From NCBI GenBank assembly GCA_963697355.1, contig CAVONV010000035.1:310001-374000 (forward strand): a DNA stretch of 64,000 bases, written 5' to 3'. The translations under genes and the position numbers were made by a program. The notes beneath the pieces were generated by a model, which worked only from the letters and a program-made list of their open reading frames with translations, was not told the DNA's origin and did no database searches. Numbering within the stretch: the first letter of the stretch is position 1; each line of letters starts with the position of its first letter. Positions 26,034 to 34,671 of this stretch are shown piece by piece. Origin of the DNA: CAVONV01 sp963697355 (GTDB lineage: Bacteria > Acidobacteriota > Vicinamibacteria > Marinacidobacterales > DATDRI01).

Positions 26034-27833
26034 TCAAGAATGGGGCAGATTGGCCCGGGGCAGCTCGATGCGAAAAACCGAGCCCTCATCCTTGATCGAT
26101 TTCACACTGATCTTACCACCATGTTCCTGAACGATCTTCCGAGTGACCATGAGACCCAGTCCGGTACCGCCCAGTCCCTTGGTCGAGAAGAACGTCGTAA
26201 AAACCTTGTTCTTGATTTCACATTCCATTCCGACACCGTTGTCGGAGACTTCATAAATGAGAACGTCGTCGTGCTCATCGACTCTTATGGCCACGATATG
26301 GTTTGGTTTGTCGGAAGTTTGACAAGCGTCTATCGCGTTGGAAACGAGGTTTTCCAAACAAATACACATATCCTCCGGGTCGATGTTCGCAGCTTCGGCA
26401 TTTTCATGGGTGTGAAGCTCCAGAACAACACCTTTCTTCTCCGCAGCATCCTTGTACAGATCATAGACGTCAATAGCAACCCTGTTGGGGTCCGTCAGCG
26501 TGACCTCCGGGTCGTGCCCTTTGGAGAAGCTCAAGAATCCTTTGACGAGAATGGTGATGCGATCGACGTTTCGCTCGAGCATTTCCCAACCTTTGGTCGT
26601 CCGCGCTGTGGAGCCTTTTTTGATGCCCGATTTGATAACGTACATACCACCTTGGAGACCGGTCAAAATGTTCTTGATTCCATGAGCCAGCTGAGCGACG
26701 GTGCTTCCCACCGCGGCAAGGCGTTCGTTGTCGAGCTTTTCCTTCTCCAGTTGCTTGTACTCCCGCAGGTCTTGCAGAAACGCGGCCGTACCGATAACTT
26801 CGGCCCCCTCTTTGAGAACGGTGCCCGAAATCCGAACAGGAAGCACTTCCCCCTCCGAGTCCACGACCGTAGACTCGGGGAGATGGATCGGCTTTCGACC
26901 CTCTCGCGTCATTCCGATGAACTCTTCAGGCAAGAAATCCGATATCTGCTTCTTACCAATCACGTCCAGAGCGCTCACACCGAAGAGAGTTTCCGCAGCC
27001 GGGTTGAAGATGTTGATGGTTCCTGCGGTGTCGCTCGCCACCAGCGCATCCATGGCACTTTCCGTCAGCTTACGCCGGAAATGAGCCTCTCTCAGAAGTC
27101 TCTCCGAGAGCTTCTCCGACTCCGTTACATCCACAGCCATCTCGATAACGTGCTCAAACTCTCGGCCTCCGCTCGCCAATGGTGCCGTCGACACAACGTA
27201 GCTGGTCAACTCACCCTTCTTGTTGATCCCGACTTGCCTCGATGTGTAGGAGCCGCCGTCGGCAAACGTCTTCATAGCGGGGCAGTCATCGCACCTTTCA
27301 TCACATTGTTTGAGGAGACGGTGGCAATGCTCTCCCACACGGTCACCAAATGTCTTTCTGAGAAGCTCGTTGGCGCGAACAACTCTCAGATCTCTATCGA
27401 TGACAGCAACGTAACAAGGCACCCTTTCGAAGAGAAGGTTGTACTGTCTCTGCAAAAACCGAGATTCCGTGACGTCGTAGGACATCTCGATGGCGTGGGT
27501 GATCTCGCCATTCTCATCATGCACCGGGGCAATATGGACGACATAGTGCGCCGGTTGTCCGTTCTTGTCGATTCCGCGGGAATCACTGATCCGCACCTCG
27601 CCGTCTTCGAAGACCTTGGCGGTCATACAGTCGTCACAAGGCGTCTTCCTTTTCTTGTAGACCTCATAGCAGAACTTACCCGCTGCCTCACCGAAAACAT
27701 CAACGAAGTTCGAGTTGGCCGTCACAACTTTGAAATGGCGGTCGATGACGATGATATTCGAAGGAACCTGCTGGATAAGCTCTCGACCGATCCACTTGTG
27801 AACATGTGCCGGAATGTCGGTAGCCGTTGTCAT
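26034..27833 (-). CDS. Cys-PAS histidine kinase with three PAS domains
   Basis: 599 residues, soluble. PAS1 (about 18-125) and PAS2 (about 135-245) carry the C..C-x2-C signature: FCYEVYKKRKTPCDDC and HCHRLLKQCDERCDDCP. PAS3 (about 260-375) is an ordinary PAS without cysteines, with IFNPAAETLFGVS. The His box is QLAHGIKNILTGLQGGMYV, nearly the same as in the kinases at 14.3 and 39.5 kb. The ATPase domain has NLVSNAIDAC, DNGVGME, FFSTKG and GTGLGL. Its ATG overlaps the stop of the preceding receiver gene (ATGA), and the next receiver follows within 40 bases. It may report the redox state of complex C encoded just upstream (inference). Confidence 0.9.
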   Translation of the reverse strand: MTTATDIPAHVHKWIGRELIQQVPSNIIVIDRHFKVVTANSNFVDVFGEAAGKFCYEVYKKRKTPCDDCMTAKVFEDGEVRISDSRGIDKNGQPAHYVVHIAPVHDENGEITHAIEMSYDVTESRFLQRQYNLLFERVPCYVAVIDRDLRVVRANELLRKTFGDRVGEHCHRLLKQCDERCDDCPAMKTFADGGSYTSRQVGINKKGELTSYVVSTAPLASGGREFEHVIEMAVDVTESEKLSERLLREAHFRRKLTESAMDALVASDTAGTINIFNPAAETLFGVSALDVIGKKQISDFLPEEFIGMTREGRKPIHLPESTVVDSEGEVLPVRISGTVLKEGAEVIGTAAFLQDLREYKQLEKEKLDNERLAAVGSTVAQLAHGIKNILTGLQGGMYVIKSGIKKGSTARTTKGWEMLERNVDRITILVKGFLSFSKGHDPEVTLTDPNRVAIDVYDLYKDAAEKKGVVLELHTHENAEAANIDPEDMCICLENLVSNAIDACQTSDKPNHIVAIRVDEHDDVLIYEVSDNGVGMECEIKNKVFTTFFSTKGLGGTGLGLMVTRKIVQEHGGKISVKSIKDEGSVFRIELPRANLPHS

Positions 27834-28228
27834 GATGCACCGCCGATGATGCCCCGCACCTTGGCTAGGAACTGGGGCGCCGTAATGGGTTTTTCGGCAA
27901 TACCTTCGGGCTCGGGTAATTCGGTACCGTCGGGCAGTCGCCGGTAATCGATGTCCTTGAGCTCTTTAGCCAAGCTCAACCCACTGGTAATGAGAACGGG
28001 TATCTTCCCGAGTTCTGGGTCGTTTTTGAGCTTTTGGTAGAGCGACACACCCGACTCTCGCGGCATGAGAATATCCAAACAAACCAAATCCGGCTTCTCG
28101 CGCCGGATGAGCTGCAATCCCTCAGGGACGTTCGAAGCGGTAAGCGCCTCGTAACCGGCGTCCTCGAGTGCCGTCTGGAAATAGAGGATGATGTCCTCTT
28201 CATCGTCCACGAGTATGATCTTCTTCAT
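27830..28228 (-). CDS. Stand-alone receiver behind a hexamer-repeat ribosome-binding region
   Basis: 132 residues, receiver only: IILVDDEEDIILYF, VCLDILMPRESG, ITSGLSLAKEL and a long loop (LPDGTELPEPEGIAEKPI) before the conserved Lys. The loop is of the same type as in the receivers at 15.1 and 38.1 kb. Immediately upstream of the ATG are tandem CAAGGG units, each resembling a Shine-Dalgarno site. Its stop overlaps the start of the Cys-PAS kinase by four bases, so the pair is translationally coupled. Confidence 0.88.
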   Translation of the reverse strand: MKKIILVDDEEDIILYFQTALEDAGYEALTASNVPEGLQLIRREKPDLVCLDILMPRESGVSLYQKLKNDPELGKIPVLITSGLSLAKELKDIDYRRLPDGTELPEPEGIAEKPITAPQFLAKVRGIIGGAS

Positions 28229-28320
28229 CCCTTGCCCTTGCCCTTGCCCTTGCCTGCCCTTGCCCCTGCCCTTGCCCCTGCCCGTTACCGTTTCCGCTTC
28301 CCTGCCCGTTACCGCTACCG
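28229..28320 (-). repeat. Tandem CAAGGG hexamer repeat in the leader of a receiver gene
   Basis: On the plus strand the sequence begins with four exact CCCTTG units at 28229-28252. It continues with CCCTTG/CCCCTG variants to about 28290 and then with CCCGTTACCG / CCGCTTCCCTG variants to 28320. Read on the coding strand the hexamers give repeated AAGGG directly before the ATG at 28228. The other end abuts the stop of the NrfD-cytochrome fusion. Confidence 0.8.
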
Positions 28321-28321
28321 T

Positions 28322-30242
28322 TCACTGCAGCTTCTCCCACACCTTGTCATCTAATGGCGGTAAGCCCCGGTGACAGTTCGTGCAGCGGGAGAATTCTTCC
28401 CTGGGCTCGGCGAGCTTCGGTTGCATCTCCTCGTGGCAGTCGATACATAGTCCGTGCATGGCATCCATGTACCCGGAGGCAAGATAGCGCTTTGCCGGAT
28501 CAGTGACGTTCACTCGTGATCCATCCGGGCGCATCCCTTTGTGACAATCGAGGCAATCCGGTGTGTTTTCCCTCACCTTGAGCTGTCGTGGGTCCTGGTG
28601 ACACTTGCTGCAGCCGACATTGCCTCCCAGCTTCCCCATGTGAACATCGTGGTCGAAAATATCGACGGACAGGTACATATCCGTGTGACACTCGTAGCAT
28701 CTCGTGCCGCGATCGAACGGCTTGTTCATGTGATGACAAAGCACACAGGATGTGTCGAGTGCTCCCGACTCGCTAAGCGTCAATTGATGCTGCTCGTGGT
28801 CGAACAGGACGTACCGCCCATCCCGATTGCCATCAATCATCAGAACATTGGCCACTGTGCCATTGGCCATGCCTTCTTCGTCGAGGACGAAACTCGTGCC
28901 TGCGCCATTGACATTCGGTGCCTTCAACACCTCTACGACCCTGGCATTCTCCGTCGGCGTCCCGACCGGCGAGACACCGAAAACCGCGTCGTCTGAAAGC
29001 AGACCAAATGACAGTGCGATGGCTAGGACGAAAGCCAGAGAATAAACACGTACCTCACCAAACCGTTGGCTTCCGAAGTACAGAGCCGCCCAGTCCGTGT
29101 GATCGAGATAGCCCGGCTCGTAGCTTTCCGTCACGTTCACTTTGCTCACGTTCTCAAAGAGATGAAAGTACTCCGTTGCAAAGAGATAGGCCAAACCCGC
29201 CGCGGAGAGGACGCCAAGAGTCACCGCCCATTCGGTCCAGGCCGGAAAGTAGAGTGATTCCGTCAAGCTCAACGTGGCCAATCCCGCCACGTTGACCCGA
29301 TTCAAGGACATTCCGACCGTCGCGCAGAGCGCAATCCAGAACATGGCCGTCTTGCTGTCCCGGTATTTCTTCTGAAACAGGAAGACCATCGGAATGAGGG
29401 CGCTCATCAAGATCTCTATCCAGAAATTGGCCGTGTCCCAACTTCGCTCCAAGAGATAGCCCGCTTCACCGGATAGGACGATCTGCGCGAATCTCAACAC
29501 TAAATATGTGGCCAGGAAATAGGCGGATATCCGTCCCAGACCGGATATCGCTTTCATCGGCGGCTCGGCATTGTAGAGCCAATGCACGAACAGGGTGACC
29601 AAGGATATCGTCAGGCATCCGATGCCCATTGCGGTAACGAAAAACAGAAGAGGCAACAAATCCGTATGCCACAGAGGATGCAGACGAAATGGCGTCGCTA
29701 AGAACAGAGTTCCCAGTGAAGACTGGTGCAGCGTCGACAGTGCTATTCCAGCGATGACGAAAACGAGTGTGAACTTCTCGAGGGTATGCAGCGCTCGGCT
29801 CCACTTGTAGCGCTCCAACACCGTGTGAGAGAACTCGAGTGTCAAAACGAGGAGGTAGAGCATGATACACCAGGCCACCTCGAACAGCACGGAGTGTATC
29901 TGCCAGTTCCACACCGGATAGACGATACGCCACCAAATGCCGATATCGAAGGTCAAGCCCACGCCGACGCTGCTGTAGCACAAGAGACCAAGGAGAACCG
30001 CCCCGCGGACCAGCGGTGTGATATTTCGTCCACTGAAAAATGAAGACGAACATCGCGAGGGTGAATCCGGCACCACCGATGGCGACCAGAGATACCACAC
30101 CTCCACCTTTCCAGAGTCCCCATGGAAGCAAATCGGTTAGGGCAGTGACGGAACCGGGTCCATGAATGATTCGTGAGACAACAACGGTCAACCCCAGGCC
30201 GGACAGAAACCACATTATTGTTTTAGCAACTCTCAGCTTCAT
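28322..30242 (-). CDS. NrfD-type membrane subunit fused to hexahaem cytochrome c (one frameshift)
   Basis: About 640 residues once one frameshift (around 30005-30040) is bridged. The start is the ATG at 30242 (MKLRVAKTIMWFLSGLGLTV). The N-terminal part has NrfD landmarks: LLPWGLWKGGGVVSLVAIGG and, in the next frame, ALSTLHQSSLGTLFLATPFR. After the last membrane helix (VYSLAFVLAIALSFGLLS) comes a periplasmic domain of about 220 residues with six CxxCH motifs: CVLCH, CYECH, CSKCH, CLDCH, CIDCH and CTNCH. Hmc, Dsr and Qrc complexes use separate NrfD and cytochrome subunits, so this fusion would make an internal quinol-to-periplasm haem wire. It starts just after the ferredoxin-type gene. Confidence 0.8.
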
Positions 30243-30246
30243 GATT

Positions 30247-31064
30247 CTAACGCTCTTCCTCATCCGAGCTCGTTTCAGCCTCTTCCAAGCTCTCTGGGTT
30301 GCCGGCCGCCAGCTTCTGGCGACGACGGATGACCCAATTGACCCCCCCCATGGTGCCTGCCATAAGTCCAAAGACCAGTGGCATCTGATGCAGAATCTTC
30401 GTCGTTCGATGAGGCATCGGTGCCGTGTCACTCACCGGGTGTGCCAGGTCGGTTAGATTGATCTCCACATCCGATATGTAGAGGACCGAGGTGCCGCCAA
30501 CTTCGTTTCTCCCCATATTTTCTGGATGTACTTCTCCGGCTCGGCACTCAGACGACGATGTGCCTCGGCAAGCAGCTCGTCCCGCTCTCCGAAGATAGTC
30601 GCTTGTTCCGGGCAAGCTTCTACACAGGCTGGAACCGCACCGTGGTGCACCACCCGTTCGTAGCACATGTCGCACTTCTGTACGTAAGGAACGGTGTCTT
30701 CCCAGCTGTATCGAGGAATCTCCCAGGGGCAGGCAATCATGCAGTAGCGACAACCAATGCATATGTCTTTGTCGTAGATGACGGGGCCCTCCTCCGTCTT
30801 CTGCAGGGCCCCGACGATGCAGACCGACACACATTCCGGATCGACGCAGTGGCGACATTGTCTTCGGACGAAGTGCTGCCCGCCGTCGTCGGTCTTCTCC
30901 ACCAACGTGGTCCATCGGGCGCTCGACAGATCATCGATCCTCTTCAACCATCGCCAAGGTTTCTCTTTCGGAAGATCGTTTACCTCGCGGCAAGCGTCAA
31001 CGCATTTTTCACAACCGATACACTTTGTGACATCGGTCAAGATCGCCATGTTTTTCCAACTCAT
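30247..31064 (-). CDS. HmcB/DsrO-like ferredoxin-type subunit (one frameshift)
   Basis: About 272 residues from the ATG at 31064 (MSWKNMAILTDVTKCIGCEK; AGGAAGG upstream). Ferredoxin motifs are CIGCEKCVDACRE, CRHCVDPECVSVC, CIGCRYCMIACPW, and CDMC with CVEACP. Unlike the paralogue at 20.7 kb it has no Tat signal. Near 30512 the frame shifts: one frame ends KIWGETKLAAPRSS, while the other continues NEVGGTSVLYIS, as in HmcB relatives, and then a hydrophobic helix (LVFGLMAGTMGGVNWVI) and an acidic tail. Its ATG overlaps the stop of the cytochrome b gene (ATGA). It should connect to the NrfD-cytochrome fusion. Confidence 0.78.
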
Positions 31065-31768
31065 ATCGCTTCGCCTTCCTTGCCCAGAGCCAAAGCGACC
31101 CGGCGACCGGAATCGGCAACGAGGTGCCACCCCATCTCCGACACGACTTGGGTCGTCGGGAACAGGACCACGTGACTCAACTTCGTGAATGGAATCAAGA
31201 TGAAAATCAGGTTACCGCTCATCACGTGCACGAACATGGTCGAACTGTAGTTGAATGGATTGATAGCGGGGTGCATCGCCAAGTACCCGGTAATGAACGG
31301 GACCGCGATGATGAGCGGCAGCAGAGTAGTCTTGGGCGCGGCTGAGAGCCCTTGTTGCCCCTGCGGACAACCGCCGCCCAAACGAGAATGAGAGATGTGG
31401 CAACGGCGACGAGCGTCATGATGTCGGCCCAGGACTGATCCATGGCCGGCCATCCGACACCCAGTCCTCGCTTCCACAACAATATGTGTGCCCCCAGAAG
31501 AATGGGAACGAAGATGATGCAAATATGAAAGATGAACGAAACCGACGTGAAGAGGAGTTGAGGCTTCGGCACCTTACTGAAAGGGAAGAGCCATCGAAGC
31601 GTGTCTCGAAGAGACCGTTCTTACGGGAACGTTCTTGTCCTGCGCTTGACGCACCAACGTGATGATACCCAGCGCGTTCAGCACGACCAATCGGGCGAGC
31701 CCCAGGATCATCACAACGAAAGCAAATCGAAAAGCAGGACCGCGCGCCCATTCCAACCAAAATTCCAT
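31061..31768 (-). CDS. NarI/TmcC/HmcE-type cytochrome b (two frameshifts)
   Basis: About 235 residues across three frames. The ATG at 31768 gives MEFWLEWARGPAFRFAFVVM, nearly the same opening as the paralogue at 17.1 kb, with GGAAG upstream. The second frame carries PKPQLLFTSVSFIFHICIIF and a helix ending at SLILVWAAVVRR. The third carries PFITGYLAMHPAI and the family signature IPFTKLSHVVLFPTTQV. Breaks lie near 31590 and 31345. All helices and the His signatures survive across the frames. It probably pairs with the HdrD-type gene upstream at 33.3-31.8 kb. Confidence 0.72.
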
Positions 31769-31815
31769 GGTGTTTCTTCCTTCCTTTTCTCGAATTCCCA
31801 CTAGAGGAGACTCAT

Positions 31816-33286
31816 CTAGTCATCTTCTTCTCTCACGATCGGCTTTTGTCCGTTGGGCAGCACGATGGCCTTCAGCATCAAATCGTGAAGCCCGGTTCTC
31901 ACTTGCTTCAGCTTGTGGTCCTTGATCACTTCGTCGACTTGTTTCTTACAGTTGGCGCAAGGAGCAACCACATAGTGAGCTCCCGTGGCGTCGATTTGAT
32001 CCGCTTTGGTCTTTCCTCCGATCAAGGTACGGAACTCACGGATCTCGTCGATGGAAACCGTTCCACCTCCGCCACCGCAACAGTAGTTTTGGCATCCATG
32101 GGGCTTCATTTCGACGAATTCTCTGCAAATGTGACGAAGAATGACCCTGGGTTGCTCGACGATCCAGCCCTTTGCGGGCGATGTTGCACGGGTCGTGATA
32201 CGTCGTTCGCTCCTCAATGGCATTCTCGATCAAATTCGAGCTCCCCGGATTGGAATTTCTCGTAGGCCAGCTCCATGATGTTGACGACGGGAACCTGTCT
32301 CTCCGGTGGACACGAAATTGGCCATGCCTTCCTTGGCCGAGCGCGAAGCGTGTCCACACTCACCAATGAGCATACTTCTTGCCACCCAGGCGGTGTACTT
32401 CGTCGACCTGCGCTTGATGATCCGGTCCCACATCCGATCGGAATAGAACAGACCATAGTCGATGCCGTCGAAGTTCTCCGTGCCGATGGTCCAGGAGAGT
32501 CCCGGTTGCATGCAGCATGGCGGCATTTCCCATCAGGGTGTCGGCTTCGAGGAGGTAGTCGGAAACCGCCGGAAAGAAGACGTACTCCGCGTCTTCGACG
32601 TCGATGGGAAACTTGATACCGGCTCCGGGTATATCTCCTCCAGCTCCTCTTCGAGGAACTCGCAGGTATCCTGCATCGCCGGAACGGGAATGGCGGATGT
32701 GTTCTTCGTCTCACCCTCGAGCTGTTCCCGAACAGAAACCAGAAGCGCTTTGGGAATGATGTCGATTTCCGCCAGGATCCAACGTCCCAAGTGCGTCACA
32801 AGACCGTGGTCGATCCCGATGGGGCAGGAGTATTTACATCGCTTGCAGGCCGTGCATCGGTAGAGCTCTTCGGCCAAACGATCGATGTGCTCGTTGGTGA
32901 GTCGGAAGTAGTCGAACAAACGCGACTTGACCATCCCCCGCCAATGTGAAGTACCGACGGTAGACCTTGAGCAACAGCTCCGATCGGTGGCAGGGGATGT
33001 CCCTAGGATCACCGGTCGCCTGGTAGACGGGACAGGAGGCCGTACAAATGGAGCATTTCGCGCTGACCCGGGTATAGGCGTCCAAGACCGGCCCATAGTT
33101 GGAATGCTTCAGGATGGCGGCAAATGCCTCCAAGAAACGACGGGGCCTTTCCTCCAGCTTGATAGGCTCGGTGTAGAAGCAGTACTTTGGCTGTTCGGCC
33201 GCTCTCAGCCGCCTTTTGACGACCGGCTCTTGCTCTCGGGCCGTCTCAGCCTGTTCGCAAACAACGGATGGTGTATTCGCACTCAT
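31816..33286 (-). CDS. HdrD/DsrK-type iron-sulfur protein (five or more frameshifts)
   Basis: About 490 residues pieced together from several frames. The ATG at 33286 overlaps the stop of the NifX-like gene. Motifs seen in order are KCSICTASCPVYQATGD and LYRCTACKRCKYSCPIGID (the two ferredoxin sites), SMLIGECGHASR (which precedes the catalytic half in the family), TYHDPCNIARKG, QNYCCGGGGGTVS (CCG1) and VVAPCANCKKQVDEV (CCG2). Frame changes occur near 32935, 32600, 32510, 32300, 32240 and 32180. Every family motif is still readable, so either the sequence has errors here or inactivation is very recent. Role: cytoplasmic electron transfer to a thiol or disulfide partner. Confidence 0.65.
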
Positions 33287-33699
33287 GGAAGCCTCGACAT
33301 TCTTTTCTTCTGTCTATCTAGTGGCACCTTAGAATCAGCGGGACCTTTCGAGTACGGGCCGCTTGGTGCAACGAGACGACCCGTCCCGGGGATCAATTGG
33401 CCTTTGAGGAAAAGACCCAGGAGCTCATCCACGCTGCCGGTGACCCAGGAGAACACGCGGATACCACCGGCACGGAGTAGATCCTCGAAGGAGGACTGCA
33501 ATCCCCCACAAATCAATGTACCGACCTCTTGGTCACGGAGGAGGCGAACGCGGTCCAATGCCTCCCGACTTTGAAGAGAGAAACTGGTTTTCTTGACCAC
33601 CTTGCGGCGGTGAACCGTGAAGATCGTGATAGCCGCGGTGGCCTCGAAGCACGGCGCGACTTCGTTCTTGTAATGCGGAATGGCCACTTTCGTCTCCAT
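33283..33699 (-). CDS. NifX/NifB-C-like Fe-Mo cofactor-binding-type protein
   Basis: 138 residues from the ATG at 33699 (METKVAIPHYKNEVAPCFE). The body fits the dinitrogenase iron-molybdenum cofactor family fold: AITIFTVHRRKVV, LRDQEVGTLICGGL and a loop with a Gly-rich GGIRVFSWVTGSVDELL. Many such small proteins bind metal clusters or act in cluster delivery without any link to nitrogen fixation. Its TGA overlaps the ATG of the HdrD-type gene by four bases, so it is part of the complex C operon and may help its cluster assembly or sense cluster status (inference). An upstream in-frame start at 33834 is less likely. Confidence 0.72.
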   Translation of the reverse strand: METKVAIPHYKNEVAPCFEATAAITIFTVHRRKVVKKTSFSLQSREALDRVRLLRDQEVGTLICGGLQSSFEDLLRAGGIRVFSWVTGSVDELLGLFLKGQLIPGTGRLVAPSGPYSKGPADSKVPLDRQKKRMSRLP

Positions 33700-33885
33700 G
33701 TCGCCGTCTCTGTTACCGGCAGGAGCAATTTCCGAGCCAGGACGTTGCAACAGTGCATAAAACACTGTCTTATATAGACTTAATCGCCAGGCCCAGTGGA
33801 CAGCGCTCTTTGAAATGTCACAGGGCTGAAACAAGTATCACGTTCCAATGTTTCAGATATGAACCGTTCCGCTGATACCTCGCAT

Positions 33886-33933
33886 TATGGTTTTTATCGA
33901 ATAAGCAACGGTTTTATCGAATTCAGTACTGAA
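33886..33933. promoter_or_regulatory. Direct repeats and palindrome between divergent operons
   Basis: A direct repeat of GGTTTT(T)ATCGAAT occurs twice about 21 bases apart (from about 33890 and 33910), followed by the perfect 12-bp palindrome TTCAGTACTGAA at 33922-33933. They lie in the 479-base gap between the NifX-like gene (minus) and the Rrf2 regulator (plus), a natural place for operator sites. Rrf2-type proteins bind palindromes of this kind, but binding here is an inference. The rest of this gap holds the sigma-54-like promoter and no gene. Confidence 0.45.
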
Positions 33934-34097
33934 CTAACTTGTTTCATATCAATGGCTTGCTGCGGCAGCTGACCCAACGATGGGGGACCTGGCACGCATC
34001 AGGCCCTCCGTTGAGACCCATGCCCTCAGCCTCCACCTGCCCATAAACTCCCTCGCTGCAATCAATAAAGCCGAAAGCGACCCTGCGTAAGAAATCG

Positions 34098-34113
34098 TGG
34101 CACGCTTCTCGCA
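34098..34113 (+). promoter_or_regulatory. Sigma-54-like promoter upstream of the Rrf2 gene
   Basis: TGGCACG at 34098-34104 and TCGC at 34109-34112 keep the exact 12-base GG-to-GC spacing. The -12 element is TCGCA rather than TTGCA, so it is weaker than the two at 9.4 and 15.6 kb. It lies 65 bases before the Rrf2 ATG. Near 34127-34152 there are GGAGTTATAGGAATT-like repeats of unknown meaning. Confidence 0.55.
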
Positions 34114-34178
34114 TAAGGGCCAATTCCTAGCGGAGCTATAGGAGTTATAGGAATTCACAGGCCCGGCGGGACTCGCAA

Positions 34179-34649
34179 ATGAAGATCAGAACGAGAGCAC
34201 GTTATTCCCTTCGGTTCATGATCGCACTAGGGAAGCTCTCCTCTGACGGGGATCCGGTGGGGCTAGGAGACATCTCTCGCCAATCGGGTATCTCACGTCG
34301 CTACTTGGACCATCTCGTGGTTCCTCTCAAGAACGCCTCACTGATTCGAGGACGCTCGGGCCGCGCCGGGGGTTACGTCCTGGCAAAACAGACCAACGAG
34401 ATCAAGCTGGGAGACATCATCGAAGCGGCCATCGGACCCATCGCCATAACGGATTGCGCGGTGGAACCCGAGCTGTGCATGTTCAGCGATTTCTGCAACT
34501 GCAAAGACCTCTGGATGCTCATCAACCACCGCATTACGGCGGTCCTGGATGAATACACTTTGGCAGACATGTTGAACCAGAGCTGGTCGAAAAAAGTGAA
34601 AGAAGAACTGCACAAGATGGACGAAAAACGGAGTCTCGTGACGCATTAA
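34179..34649 (+). CDS. Rrf2-family redox/Fe-S transcriptional regulator
   Basis: 156 residues. The N-terminal winged helix matches the family (RARYSLRFMIALGKLSSDG, DISRQSGISRRYLDHLVVPL, GGYVLAKQTNEIKLGDIIEA). The mid-region has four cysteines (CAVEPELCMFSDFCNC followed by KDLW), the usual cluster-binding region of IscR/RsrR/NsrR relatives. The founding member of this family was found beside the hmc operon of Desulfovibrio vulgaris, so its place between two Hmc/Dsr-like gene sets is meaningful. It starts 23 bases before the cytochrome b gene and likely controls that operon, the divergent one, or both. The sensed signal (oxygen, NO or cluster status) is not known. Confidence 0.9.
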   Translation: MKIRTRARYSLRFMIALGKLSSDGDPVGLGDISRQSGISRRYLDHLVVPLKNASLIRGRSGRAGGYVLAKQTNEIKLGDIIEAAIGPIAITDCAVEPELCMFSDFCNCKDLWMLINHRITAVLDEYTLADMLNQSWSKKVKEELHKMDEKRSLVTH

Positions 34650-34671
34650 CCGAAAAAAAGGACGGCGCGCA

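Noticed and set aside
26040..27947. 635-codon open frame opposite the Cys-PAS kinase
   Set aside because: The opposite strand encodes a kinase with all motifs; the antisense translation shows no recognisable domain and follows from codon bias.
33283..33699. Evidence for nitrogen fixation
   Set aside because: Only a NifX-like small protein is present; no nifHDK or cofactor genes are in the window, and such proteins are common outside nitrogen fixers.
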